Shown here: positions 49,711-58,006 of the stretch, one piece after another
Numbering within the stretch: the stretch's first letter is position 1
Layout: each line of letters begins with the position of its first letter
The notes under the pieces: model-generated
The model's input: only the letters and a program-made list of their open reading frames with translations
Told to the model about the DNA's origin: nothing
Database searches by the model: none
Translations under genes and position numbers: made by a program
From: Methylobacterium sp. W2
GTDB taxonomy: Bacteria > Pseudomonadota > Alphaproteobacteria > Rhizobiales > Beijerinckiaceae
Assembly (NCBI RefSeq): GCF_020662345.1
Contig: NZ_VMOA01000007.1
Span: 1-64,000 of the forward strand
Direction of reading: 5' to 3'
Length of the DNA: 64,000 nucleotides

Positions 49711-50691
49711 ATGCACACCGTCAGGCTTGTCATCAGCCTTGTCTCGCAGCTTGCAGCATACACTGAGGAGGGCGTCGCCCTCGCACCATCCGTTTTCATC
49801 TGCAACTCGGTTTCAAGACTGATCCACATGGGTGGAGCGGGAGAATATGTTCCTCTTGGCACTGGCGCTGAAACCGAGGGTGCTGCTGGGAAAATCCTTA
49901 AAGCGGCGGCACCGCTTTGTTCCGGCATTTGGCGGATCTACGTCGAGCGCTCTGCTGACGGCGCTACCTGCAATTTCGGCGTGTTCTGCGGATCCAGTGA
50001 TCCGTCGTCTTTCACAGTGGACGAGACATTGCTCCAAGGCGTAGACGAAAATTTTCCAATTATTCGTATAGCTCAGAGTGTCGTCAATAAAGTTGAGGTG
50101 CGAACCAGCTCAGGCAGCGGCATCGAGTTTCGTTTCAATTCCGACGCTGATATTAGCCAACTTGACAATCAATCGAAGGTCTCAAAACTATCGTCTGCTG
50201 CATGCTCTGACATCATTCCGGATGATGAGTCTTTTGCCCGGTTCGTCGAGCGAGTATTGTCTGCAGCTATTCGAGATTCACACGGCACATTGCTTGTTGT
50301 TGTTCCTGCCTCAAGAGGCAGCGTTCCAGATCAGCTATCGGACGTCTTACCTATTTCTCCACCCGTAGACTTGTACGAGCGATACCAACTACATTTGTCG
50401 GAGAATAAGACTGCTATTTCAGTTAGCAGGCTTCAGGCTGCAGCGGAACTACTCGCTGGCTTAATAAACAGTGACGGTATCACAGTGTTAGATACACGAG
50501 GCCGGATCCTCGGCTACCGAGCTTTTGTAAAGAGCGATGAACCGGCGAAGCCATCGGAAGGTGGAGCTCGTACCCGGGCATACGCGGCTTTGACCGCTCT
50601 GGTTGGACCGGTGCTGAAAGCAGCGTTTTTTCGGTCGCAGGATGGTAGAATGGATTTGAAGGTTTCAGCCGGGAGTAGCACCAATGCCTAA
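49711..50691 (+). CDS. Protein with a DisA/DAC-like domain and probable N-terminal sensor domain
   Basis: A 326-residue protein. The C-terminal half, about residues 189-320, follows the diadenylate-cyclase (DisA_N) pattern: HGTLLVVVPAS, LLAGLINSDGITVLDTRGRI, then GGARTRAYAAL and LKAAFFRSQDGRMDLKV. In active cyclases the two signature motifs are DGA and RHR; here they are DGI (255-257) and RTR (287-289). The domain may therefore be inactive, altered or a nucleotide sensor. Residues 1-150 resemble the DACNV-type sensor region described for nucleotide-signalling conflict systems, but only weakly. The start is uncertain: a TTG at 49684 is in frame, and AGGAG lies too close to it. It overlaps the next gene by eight bases. 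Codon use is AT-richer than in neighbours. Confidence 0.65.
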   Translation: MHTVRLVISLVSQLAAYTEEGVALAPSVFICNSVSRLIHMGGAGEYVPLGTGAETEGAAGKILKAAAPLCSGIWRIYVERSADGATCNFGVFCGSSDPSSFTVDETLLQGVDENFPIIRIAQSVVNKVEVRTSSGSGIEFRFNSDADISQLDNQSKVSKLSSAACSDIIPDDESFARFVERVLSAAIRDSHGTLLVVVPASRGSVPDQLSDVLPISPPVDLYERYQLHLSENKTAISVSRLQAAAELLAGLINSDGITVLDTRGRILGYRAFVKSDEPAKPSEGGARTRAYAALTALVGPVLKAAFFRSQDGRMDLKVSAGSSTNA

Positions 50692-52006
50692 CGCTCTAAC
50701 GGTATGGACTGAGCCAACCGGCGCGATTGTGCCGAGATCTGCCATTGCTCCAAATGCCATCGTTGCGGTCGCCAAAGGTCTAACGACTCGCGACCAAAGG
50801 CAGGTGGTTGCCGCTTTCGAAGCTGAGTCGTACGAGATGGTAGCGGGCTTTGTCCTCAACAAAGCGCTGTCTCAGCTCAAAAAACAACTTTCATCCTTGG
50901 GCATGGAATTTGTTGGTGAGATGCTGGGTAGGCAGGATCTTGATGCGGACTCGATTCCAACAGTTAGTATTTCGAATTTTGAAGCAGTACGCCTTGCGCA
51001 AGAGCTTGGAATACTAAATTCAACTGACGCGAAAAGATTAAGCCAGCACACAGAGCTGTTGGCTCATTTTGATAACCTCGACGCAAATTCGGCTGAATAC
51101 GAGGAAATGTCTAGAGAGGAAGCGGTCGGCTTCCTAAGAACATGCGTTAATTCGGTGCTTGGTCACGGCGACAACTTTGCTCCCACCGAATTTGTAACAT
51201 TTCGTTCAGCGCTCGAAAATCGTACCTTTAAATCGACCGACAGCGACATCGCTGCTCTTCACGCAGCGCCATATTTCTTTAAGCGGACGACTCTCAGCAT
51301 TTTACTATCAGCCATGAAGTCGCGAAGTGGTGCGCAGTTCGAGCACACCTTGGGTAATATTGTCGTGATTGTTCCTGTTCTCTGGCCACAATTGAGAGAC
51401 GCGGAGAAATGGTCAGTAGGTCAAGCATACGCGGAAGCAGTTAACGCTGGAGCCTCTGCAGCCATTCTCGCGCTCAAGCGAGCGCTGATGGCAGTACAGG
51501 GTTTCGACTATGTGCCAGAGACTTTGAGGTCTCAAACATTTTCGGCTGCAGCTTCGGCAATCATCAATGTCCATTCGGCGGGTAACAATTTCTATAATGA
51601 GCCTTCTGCCGTATCTGCGTTGGTAAAGCTGGGATCGACAATTCCATGGCCTGCATTTCCAATTTGCATGTCCTCTGTGTTCGCGGTTTATCTAGGCAAT
51701 ATGTATGGTCATACATGGGGGGCGCAGCGGGACGTCGAAAGTCTTCTAAAGCGGCTGACGAACAATCAGTGGGAATATTACTTGAACGAGTGCTTGCCTA
51801 ATGATCAGCTGATCCTGCAAAAGCTTACTTGGTATGACAAGCCTCGGGATAGGTGGATTGAGCTATGTGATAGTTTCCCACTTACACAGCTTGCGCTTAA
51901 GTCGAAGGATTCTCTCGATATCGTCGAGGCGGCAGCAGCAAAAAAAGTCACGCGGTTGAAAAACGTTGCCGAGAGAATGCTGAAAAAATCGGAGCTTAGA
52001 TCCTAG
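50684..52006 (+). CDS. 440-residue protein of unknown family, operon partner of the DAC-like protein
   Basis: I do not recognise this protein. It starts MPNALTVWTEPTGAIVPRSA with GGGAG upstream and overlaps the previous gene by eight bases, so the two are translationally coupled. It looks soluble and mostly helical: MVAGFVLNKALSQLKKQLSS, YAEAVNAGASAAILALKRAL, DIVEAAAAKKVTRLKNVAER. No transmembrane helix, P-loop, nuclease or protease motif is evident. The base composition is AT-rich relative to the genome, suggesting transfer. By position it could be the effector or target of the DAC-like protein. The C-terminus is basic (MLKKSELRS). Confidence 0.6.
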   Translation: MPNALTVWTEPTGAIVPRSAIAPNAIVAVAKGLTTRDQRQVVAAFEAESYEMVAGFVLNKALSQLKKQLSSLGMEFVGEMLGRQDLDADSIPTVSISNFEAVRLAQELGILNSTDAKRLSQHTELLAHFDNLDANSAEYEEMSREEAVGFLRTCVNSVLGHGDNFAPTEFVTFRSALENRTFKSTDSDIAALHAAPYFFKRTTLSILLSAMKSRSGAQFEHTLGNIVVIVPVLWPQLRDAEKWSVGQAYAEAVNAGASAAILALKRALMAVQGFDYVPETLRSQTFSAAASAIINVHSAGNNFYNEPSAVSALVKLGSTIPWPAFPICMSSVFAVYLGNMYGHTWGAQRDVESLLKRLTNNQWEYYLNECLPNDQLILQKLTWYDKPRDRWIELCDSFPLTQLALKSKDSLDIVEAAAAKKVTRLKNVAERMLKKSELRS

Positions 52007-52253
52007 AAGCTTATGCGGAACGAATTGAACCATTATAGATATAAGGATCTCTAAGCAATCAACGTATGCGCCCAGCGGTCATGGTAAGAAGCGGCTGGGG
52101 GCATTTGGTTACAAGTCGAAAATCGCAGCTTGCAACATCAGCTCATACCCTGGCGTGACGTAACATGGCCGCCACCAGCCATCGTAACATCTGGGTTGAC
52201 ACCGGCTATTTGTGACAAGGTAGCCTCGGGCCTAAAGCTTGAGGTTACAAAAC
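52007..52253. promoter_or_regulatory. Candidate resolvase recombination (res) region
   Basis: This 247-base interval precedes the resolvase gene. It contains the direct repeats CGTAACAT at 52159-52166 and 52183-52190, 24 bases apart, and GGTTACAA near 52107 and 52243. Related serine resolvases bind several sites just upstream of their own gene, so this may be the res region. The repeats are short and the assignment is tentative. Confidence 0.35.
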
Positions 52254-52799
52254 ATGGCCCGCATCTGTTACGCCCGCGTCAGCACCCTTGACCAGGACCT
52301 CGACGGGCAGGTCGCCCGGCTGAAGGCCGAGGGTTGCGGCGTCATTCGTTCGGAGAAGGTTTCCGGCGGCAGCCGTGATGGCCGAGCCGAGTTGGCAACG
52401 GTGCTGGAGTTTCTTCGGCCCGGCGACGAACTCGTGATCACGCGCCTCGACCGGCTCGGCCGCGATACCCGGGACGTTCTGAACCTCATTCACGAGGCCG
52501 AGCAGCGCGGCGCCTGTGTCACGGTACTCGACCCCCACGTTTCGACCCGAGGGGAAATGGGCCACGTAGTTCTGACGGTGCTCGGCATGGTCGCCCAAAT
52601 GGAACGGCGGTTCATTAAGGAGCGGCAGCGCGAAGGCATTGAGCGCGCCAAGGGCAGTGGCGTTTACGCCGGCGGCAAGCGCCGTCTCGACCGCGAACGG
52701 ATCAAGGCAATGGCGTCGGCAGGCAATGGCGCCGCGGAGATTGCTTCGGCTTTGGGCTGCTCCCGTATGCAGGTGTATCGGGTGATTAGAGAGGCTTGA
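52254..52799 (+). CDS. Serine recombinase, Tn3-resolvase/invertase type
   Basis: A 181-residue small serine recombinase. ARICYARVSTLDQDLDGQVA contains the nucleophile Ser 10. FLRPGDELVITRLDRLGRDT gives the conserved arginine pair region, and FIKERQREGIERAKGSGVYA leads into the C-terminal HTH (AAEIASALGCSRMQVYRVIR). Such enzymes resolve transposon cointegrates or invert DNA. No transposase is next to it. The GAGG site supports the ATG at 52254. It separates the DAC-like operon from the cobalamin loci and marks this segment as mobile-derived. Confidence 0.92.
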   Translation: MARICYARVSTLDQDLDGQVARLKAEGCGVIRSEKVSGGSRDGRAELATVLEFLRPGDELVITRLDRLGRDTRDVLNLIHEAEQRGACVTVLDPHVSTRGEMGHVVLTVLGMVAQMERRFIKERQREGIERAKGSGVYAGGKRRLDRERIKAMASAGNGAAEIASALGCSRMQVYRVIREA

Positions 52800-53002
52800 C
52801 TGATAGCCTGTAAGCAAGGGTGCAGATGTCCCTAAGTGTTTTACGACGGTCCGCTTCCGATATGAATTTTTTTAAAGGCGGACGCTGAGTAGCACCGGGG
52901 CAATCTTTTGAAAGTGCCGACCTGTAACCTTTCGAGCACACACGGCCGGAAAGCCTTTGCGTGCCATTGACGGCGGACGCTTTGATCGCGTTCCTTGTCC
53001 CC

Positions 53003-53190
53003 GACGGTTCCTCCCCGGAGGATCAAAAGGGAACGCGGTGAGGATGAGGTCCGAAAAGGCCTCCCCGAAGCCGCGGCTGCCCCCGCAACTGTAAGCGGCG
53101 AGCCCATCATCAACACGTCACTGGGTCTTTGGGCCTGGGAAGACGATGAGAGGGCGGTGACCCGCGAGCCAGGAGACCTGCCGTCAGTCG
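53003..53190 (+). promoter_or_regulatory. Cobalamin riboswitch 1
   Basis: Contains the conserved B12-aptamer elements in order: GACGGTTCCTCCCCGGAGG, AAAAGGGAACGCGGTG, the B12 box CCCCGCAACTGTAAGCGGC, CACT, GGGAAGACGATGA, and GACCCGCGAGCCAGGAGACC closed by CCGTCA. P1 pairs GACGG (53003-53007) with CCGTC (53181-53185). It precedes the TonB receptor gene by about 130 bases. Adenosylcobalamin would reduce expression of the uptake operon. Confidence 0.95.
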
Positions 53191-53320
53191 TGGTCACACG
53201 CGAAACGCATCGGGCGGGGTGTCCTGATGGGTGTCGAGGCGTTCGGCTGTCCTAACGGCAGGCAAGCGCCCAGGCCTCGTTCGCGGTGACGTGCCACAGA
53301 CGTCGCCCGAGGCTTGTCCC

Positions 53321-55300
53321 GTGTCCTTTACCTCCCGATCCGCGTGCCTGCGCATGCTCGCGCTCGCCTGCGCCTCCCTTCCCGGTCCCGTGCTCGCGCA
53401 GCAGACCGCCGCCCCCTTCGCCGACGTCCCGCGCGGGGCCGAGGCGGCCGTCACGCTCTCCGAGCTTTCCGTCTCCGCCACCGGCGTACCGACGCCCGTC
53501 GACCAGGTCGGATCGAGCGTGACGGTGCTCACCGCCGCCACGCTGGAGGCCCAGCAGCGCCGCACCGTCCCAGATGCCCTCCAGCAGGTGCCGGGCCTCA
53601 ACGTCGTCCAGACCGGTGGACCCGGGGGGCAGACCTCGGTGTTCATCCGCGGCTCGAACTCGAACCACGTGAAGGTGCTCATCGACGGGATCGACGCGAC
53701 CGACCCGTCGAACCCGAACGGCTCCTTCGACTTCGGGCAACTCCTGACCGACGACCTCTCCCGCATCGAGGTGCTCAGGGGGCCCCAGAGCGGCCTCTAC
53801 GGCAGCGACGCCATCGGAGGCGCGATCTCCTTCACGACGAAACGTGGCGAGGGACCGGCCAGGGCTACCGCGCGGATCGAGGTCGGCTCGTTCGGGACGT
53901 TCAACCAGAGCGGCCGGATCAGCGGGTCGGAAAACGGCTTCGACTACTCGGTGTCGATCCAGCATCTCCGGGCTGCCGCAACGCCTGTGACGCCGCCCAA
54001 CCTCGTCGCCCCAGGAACGACGACCCGCCCGAACTATTACGACAACGAGACCGTCTCGGCGAAGTTCGGCTACCAGTTCACCGACACGTTCCGGATCAAC
54101 TCGATCACGCGGTTCATCAACTCGAAGCTGCTCTTCAGCGGCGACGACTACGGCACCTTCCCGGTGACGCTGGGCGGCCTGCGCAGCCAGGCGGACGTGC
54201 AGCAAGTCTTCACCCGCAACGAGGCCGAGTGGACGCCGTTCGCCGGTTTCCACAACGTCTTCGCGATCAACTACTCGAACCTTTACAACCGCCAGATCCA
54301 GAACGCCTACGACCCGTTCAACCCGTTCCCGACCGCCGGCCTCGGCGAGCGCACGCGGTACGAGTACCGCGGCGACTACCAGCTCTCGCCCGGCAACCTC
54401 GTTCTGTTCGGCGCGCAGCGTGACGACGAAAGCCTGTCGACCACCGATCCGAACCCGTTCGGTTCCGGCAACCTGCGGGCCAGGAACGGCAATACCGCCG
54501 GCTACGGCGAGATACAGCTGACGCCGTTCGACCGTGCCTCTTTCGTCGCCAACGTTCGCCACGACGAGAACGACGCCTTCGGACCGGCCACCACGTTCCG
54601 CGTCGCCCCGAGCTACATCCTGCCGTTCACCGACACGCGGATCAAAGGCAGCGTCGGCACCGGCTTCAAGGCGCCGACCCTGAGCCAGCTGTTCCAGAGC
54701 TTCCCGGCGTTCAACTTCTTCGCCAACCCCAACCTCAAGCCGGAAGAGAGCCTCGGCTACGATGCCGGCTTCGAACAGCCGCTCGGCGAGCGCGTTCTCG
54801 TCGGCGCAACCTATTACGCCAACGACTTCAAGAACCTGATCAACACCAACGCCAGCTTCACCTCGAACGAGAACGTCGGGCGAGCCGAATCCTACGGGGC
54901 CGAGGCCTTCGTTGCGGTCCGGTTCACCGACACGTTCTCGGGCCGGGTCGACTACACCAACACCGTGACCAAGAATGAGATTACCAACCAGGAGCTCCTG
55001 CGCCGGCCCCGCCACAAGGGCAGCGCCACCGCTCAGTGGACGCCGATCCCCGGCCTGATCTTCAGCGGGACGGTGATCGTGCTTGGCCACTTCGTAGACG
55101 GAAACAGAGACTTCTCGCTACAGAGGCTGAAGAACCCAGGCTTCACCCTCGTCAACCTCGCGGTCAACTACGACGTGAACGAGACGGTGAGTGTGTTCGG
55201 TCGGATCGATAACCTGTTCGACCGCCGCTACGAGAACCCCACCGGCTTCCTCGGGCCGGGCCTCGCCGTGTACGGCGGCGTCCGCGTGACGACGTTCTGA
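53321..55300 (+). CDS. btuB: BtuB-type TonB-dependent outer-membrane receptor
   Basis: A 659-residue receptor for cobalamin or related corrinoids. The signal peptide (SACLRMLALACASLPGPVLA) ends near residue 25. The plug domain has VPDALQQVPGLNVVQTGGPG, VFIRGSNSNHVKVLIDGIDA and IEVLRGPQSGLYGSDAIGGA. The barrel ends in the typical VSVFGRIDNLFDRRYENP and a terminal Phe. The start is a GTG preceded by GAGG, at the same place as in the second riboswitch locus. It is the first gene behind riboswitch 1, and the ABC importer follows after eight bases. Confidence 0.9.
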   Translation: MSFTSRSACLRMLALACASLPGPVLAQQTAAPFADVPRGAEAAVTLSELSVSATGVPTPVDQVGSSVTVLTAATLEAQQRRTVPDALQQVPGLNVVQTGGPGGQTSVFIRGSNSNHVKVLIDGIDATDPSNPNGSFDFGQLLTDDLSRIEVLRGPQSGLYGSDAIGGAISFTTKRGEGPARATARIEVGSFGTFNQSGRISGSENGFDYSVSIQHLRAAATPVTPPNLVAPGTTTRPNYYDNETVSAKFGYQFTDTFRINSITRFINSKLLFSGDDYGTFPVTLGGLRSQADVQQVFTRNEAEWTPFAGFHNVFAINYSNLYNRQIQNAYDPFNPFPTAGLGERTRYEYRGDYQLSPGNLVLFGAQRDDESLSTTDPNPFGSGNLRARNGNTAGYGEIQLTPFDRASFVANVRHDENDAFGPATTFRVAPSYILPFTDTRIKGSVGTGFKAPTLSQLFQSFPAFNFFANPNLKPEESLGYDAGFEQPLGERVLVGATYYANDFKNLINTNASFTSNENVGRAESYGAEAFVAVRFTDTFSGRVDYTNTVTKNEITNQELLRRPRHKGSATAQWTPIPGLIFSGTVIVLGHFVDGNRDFSLQRLKNPGFTLVNLAVNYDVNETVSVFGRIDNLFDRRYENPTGFLGPGLAVYGGVRVTTF

Positions 55301-55308
55301 GGATTGCG

Positions 55309-56160
55309 ATGTCGATGCGATGGACGCTGGCTGCGCTGACGATTGCGGTCTGGCCTGGTCTGTCAGGTGCGGGGTGGGCGGCAGACGAGCCGGCGCATCC
55401 GGTCCACGTCGTCTCGATGAACCTCTGCGCCGACGAGCTGGTCCTGCGGCTCGCCGACCGCGACCAGGTCACCGCCGTGACGTACCTTGCCCATGACCCG
55501 CGCGGCTCGACCGTCGCGCGGGAGGCCACCGGCATCGCGGTTACCCGTGGCCTCTCGGAGGAGATCGTCGCGCTCCGGCCCGACCTCGTCGTGGCCGGCG
55601 CCTTCACGACGCGAACAACCGTCGGACTGCTCAAGCGCGTCGGCTTCCCCCTCCTCGAACTCGGCGTACCCAACGACTTCGATGGGGTCAAAGCCCAGAT
55701 CCGGACGGTCGCGGCGTTTCTCGGGCACGCCGCGCGCGGCGAGGCTATGGTCGCGGAACTCGATGCGCGGTTGGCGCAGGTGGTGCCGGCGGCAAAACCG
55801 TTGCGGGCACTCGTCATGCGCCCGAATGCCTTCACGGTCGCACCCGGCAGCCTTGGCGATGCGATCATCCGCAGCGCCGGCCTCGTCAACGTTGCGGCCG
55901 AACTCGGTCGCGACCGCTTAGGGCAGGTCCCGTTGGAAGCGGCGGCCTTCGCCGACGCCGACCTCATCGTCCTCGACGAGGGGGAGCCCGGCAGGCCGTC
56001 GCTCGCCGACGCCCTAATGCATCACCCCGTCCTCGACGCGCTGCGCCGACAGAATCGCACCGTCTCGATCCCGAACCGGCTCTGGACCTGCCCGGGTCCC
56101 CAGGTCGCCGAGCTCGTGGCCTTGCTCGCCGCCGCCGCACGCGAACGGGCAGAGCCATGA
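55309..56160 (+). CDS. BtuF-like ABC transporter substrate-binding protein
   Basis: A 283-residue periplasmic protein with a signal peptide ending near GAGWAAD (residue 25). The mature part has the cobalamin/siderophore-binding fold: VHVVSMNLCADELVLRLADR, EEIVALRPDLVVAGAFTTRT, LLKRVGFPLLELGVPNDFDG. It would pass corrinoid from the receptor to the permease. GAGG precedes the ATG; its stop overlaps the permease start by four bases (ATGA). Cobalamin specificity is inferred from the riboswitch and BtuB-type partner. The family also includes heme and siderophore binders. Confidence 0.85.
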   Translation: MSMRWTLAALTIAVWPGLSGAGWAADEPAHPVHVVSMNLCADELVLRLADRDQVTAVTYLAHDPRGSTVAREATGIAVTRGLSEEIVALRPDLVVAGAFTTRTTVGLLKRVGFPLLELGVPNDFDGVKAQIRTVAAFLGHAARGEAMVAELDARLAQVVPAAKPLRALVMRPNAFTVAPGSLGDAIIRSAGLVNVAAELGRDRLGQVPLEAAAFADADLIVLDEGEPGRPSLADALMHHPVLDALRRQNRTVSIPNRLWTCPGPQVAELVALLAAAARERAEP

Positions 56161-57191
56161 ACGTACCCATTCCACCTTCTACCCGGATCGAATGCGCGGT
56201 CGTCGGATCACGCAGCATCGTCGGGCTCCTTGGCCTGATGGTTCTCGTTTTGACGTTGGCGTCCATCGCGGTCGGGTACGCCCCATTCGACGTAACGGCG
56301 GCGGCCGGTGACCTCCTCGCAGGACGCGCGACACTGCCTGCCCTCGTCCTCTGGGAGCTGCGCCTGCCCCGCGCCCTGCTCGGGGCCCTCGTCGGCTTCA
56401 GCCTCGGGCTGACCGGGGCGACGATGCAGGGCTACCTGCGCAACCCGCTCGCCGATCCCGGCATCCTCGGCATCTCCTCGGCGGCGGCCCTCGGGGCCGT
56501 GGTGGTGTTCTATGGCGGCTTCGCGGCGTCGTTCGCCCTCGCCCTCCCTCTGGGCGGGATCGCAGGGGCCGCGCTGGCGGCGCTCGCCCTCAACCTCCTC
56601 GCCGCCCGCGGGAGCACGACGCTTGGGCTGATTCTCGCCGGTGTCGCCCTGTCGAGCCTCGCCGGCGCCATGACGGCGCTAGCGCTCAACCTGTCGCCCA
56701 ACCCCTACGCGGCCCTGGAGATCGTGTTCTGGCTGATGGGGTCGCTCGCGGACCGCAGCATGGACCATGTTTGGCTATGCCTGCCGCTGATGGCGGTCGG
56801 CTGGGGCCTGATGCTGTCCACCGGCCGCGCGCTGGATGCCCTGACGCTGGGCGAGGACACAGCTGCGAGCCTCGGCTTCCATCTGGTCTCAGTCCGCCTG
56901 CGCCTCGTCACGGGCGCGGCGCTGGCTGTCGGCAGTGGCGTAGCCGTGAGCGGTGCCATCGGCTTCGTTGGCCTCGTGGTGCCGCATCTGGTGCGACCGT
57001 TGGTTGGCGCGCGTCCCGGCGCCAGCCTGCTGCCGAGCGGACTGGCGGGGGCGGCCCTGGTGCTCGCAGCGGATCTGGGCGTGCGCCTCCTGGCGACGCG
57101 CCCGGAACTCAAGCTCGGGGTGGTCACGGCACTGGTCGGGGCGCCGTTCCTGATCTTGCTTCTCCTGCGCGAACGGGGTCGTGGCGCATGA
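56157..57191 (+). CDS. FecCD-family ABC permease, BtuC-like
   Basis: A 344-residue permease with about ten hydrophobic helices. Family motifs are LWELRLPRALLGALVGFSLG, MQGYLRNPLADPGILGISSA, LNLSPNPYAALEIVFWLMGS and AVSGAIGFVGLVVPHLVRPL with the coupling-helix region after it. It forms the inner-membrane channel for the importer. Start and stop overlap neighbours by four bases on both sides, showing tight translational coupling in the operon controlled by riboswitch 1. Confidence 0.9.
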   Translation: MNVPIPPSTRIECAVVGSRSIVGLLGLMVLVLTLASIAVGYAPFDVTAAAGDLLAGRATLPALVLWELRLPRALLGALVGFSLGLTGATMQGYLRNPLADPGILGISSAAALGAVVVFYGGFAASFALALPLGGIAGAALAALALNLLAARGSTTLGLILAGVALSSLAGAMTALALNLSPNPYAALEIVFWLMGSLADRSMDHVWLCLPLMAVGWGLMLSTGRALDALTLGEDTAASLGFHLVSVRLRLVTGAALAVGSGVAVSGAIGFVGLVVPHLVRPLVGARPGASLLPSGLAGAALVLAADLGVRLLATRPELKLGVVTALVGAPFLILLLLRERGRGA

Positions 57192-58006
57192 GCCTCGCGA
57201 CCGCAGCTCTCGATGTCCGCCTCGGCGGGCGTGCCATCCTCTCGGATATCACCCTGTCCCTGGAACGCGGGACCCTCGTCGGTCTGGTCGGTCCGAACGG
57301 CGCTGGCAAGACCACCCTCCTGCGCACCCTCGCGGGCTTGGTCGCCCCGACCAAGGGCCGCGTGGATCTCGACGGTATGCCGCTCAAGGGCATCTCCCGC
57401 GACGCGCGCTCCAAGCGCATCGCGGTTTTTTTCCACGGCGCGGGGGCCGGTTGGCCGATGCAGGTGCGTGACCTCGTCGCCCTTGGCAGGCTACCGCATC
57501 GACGCGCGTTCGGTGGCCTCGATGGCGCCGATTACGCCGCCATAAACCGAGCGATGACACGGACCGACGTCGCGCGCTTCGCCGAGCGGACCGAACCGAC
57601 CCTGTCCTCGGGCGAGCGGATGCGCGTGCTGCTGGCGCGGGCGCTCGCCGTCGAAGCGGAGTGGCTTTTGGCCGATGAACCGATCACCGCCCTCGACCCG
57701 GCCCACCAGCTCGACGCCATGACGCTGTTGCGGAGCGTGGCGCTGGCCGGCACCGGCGTCGTCGCCGTCCTGCACGACCTCTCCCTCGCGGCCCGGTTCT
57801 GCGACCGGATCGTGGTCCTCGGCGAGGGACGTGTCGCCGCCGATGGACACCCGGACGTTGCGTTGACCGACCGGCTACTTTCGGACGTCTTCGGCGTCAC
57901 GGTTTGCCGTGGGGCTGGACCGGACGGAACCGCCTATATCCTGCCCTGGAACCGTTCGGGGCCTCTCACGGAGGAGATCGATGCAGCCTTCCCCAAACAG
58001 CCCTGA
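57188..58006 (+). CDS. ABC transporter ATPase, BtuD/FecE-like
   Basis: A 272-residue ATPase for the BtuCD-like importer. Walker A is [19 protein letters not shown] near residues 33-51. The signature reads LSSGERMRVLLARALA, with Ser for the usual Gly, Walker B is WLLADEPITALD and the switch His is in AVLHDLSLAARF. The upstream open frame is antisense-like and not part of the gene. The next gene begins inside its last 26 bases with its own strong ribosome-binding site. Confidence 0.92.
   Translation: MSLATAALDVRLGGRAILSDITLSLERGTLVGLVGPNGAGKTTLLRTLAGLVAPTKGRVDLDGMPLKGISRDARSKRIAVFFHGAGAGWPMQVRDLVALGRLPHRRAFGGLDGADYAAINRAMTRTDVARFAERTEPTLSSGERMRVLLARALAVEAEWLLADEPITALDPAHQLDAMTLLRSVALAGTGVVAVLHDLSLAARFCDRIVVLGEGRVAADGHPDVALTDRLLSDVFGVTVCRGAGPDGTAYILPWNRSGPLTEEIDAAFPKQP

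Noticed and set aside
52841..53197. Minus-strand frame across cobalamin riboswitch 1 (similar one at 59620-60039)
   Set aside because: Both are antisense translations of the conserved aptamer, which explains why the two predicted proteins resemble each other. They are not genes.
53252..55090. 612-residue minus-strand frame opposite the btuB gene
   Set aside because: Shadow of the receptor gene; translation is Arg/Glu/Val rich without domains.
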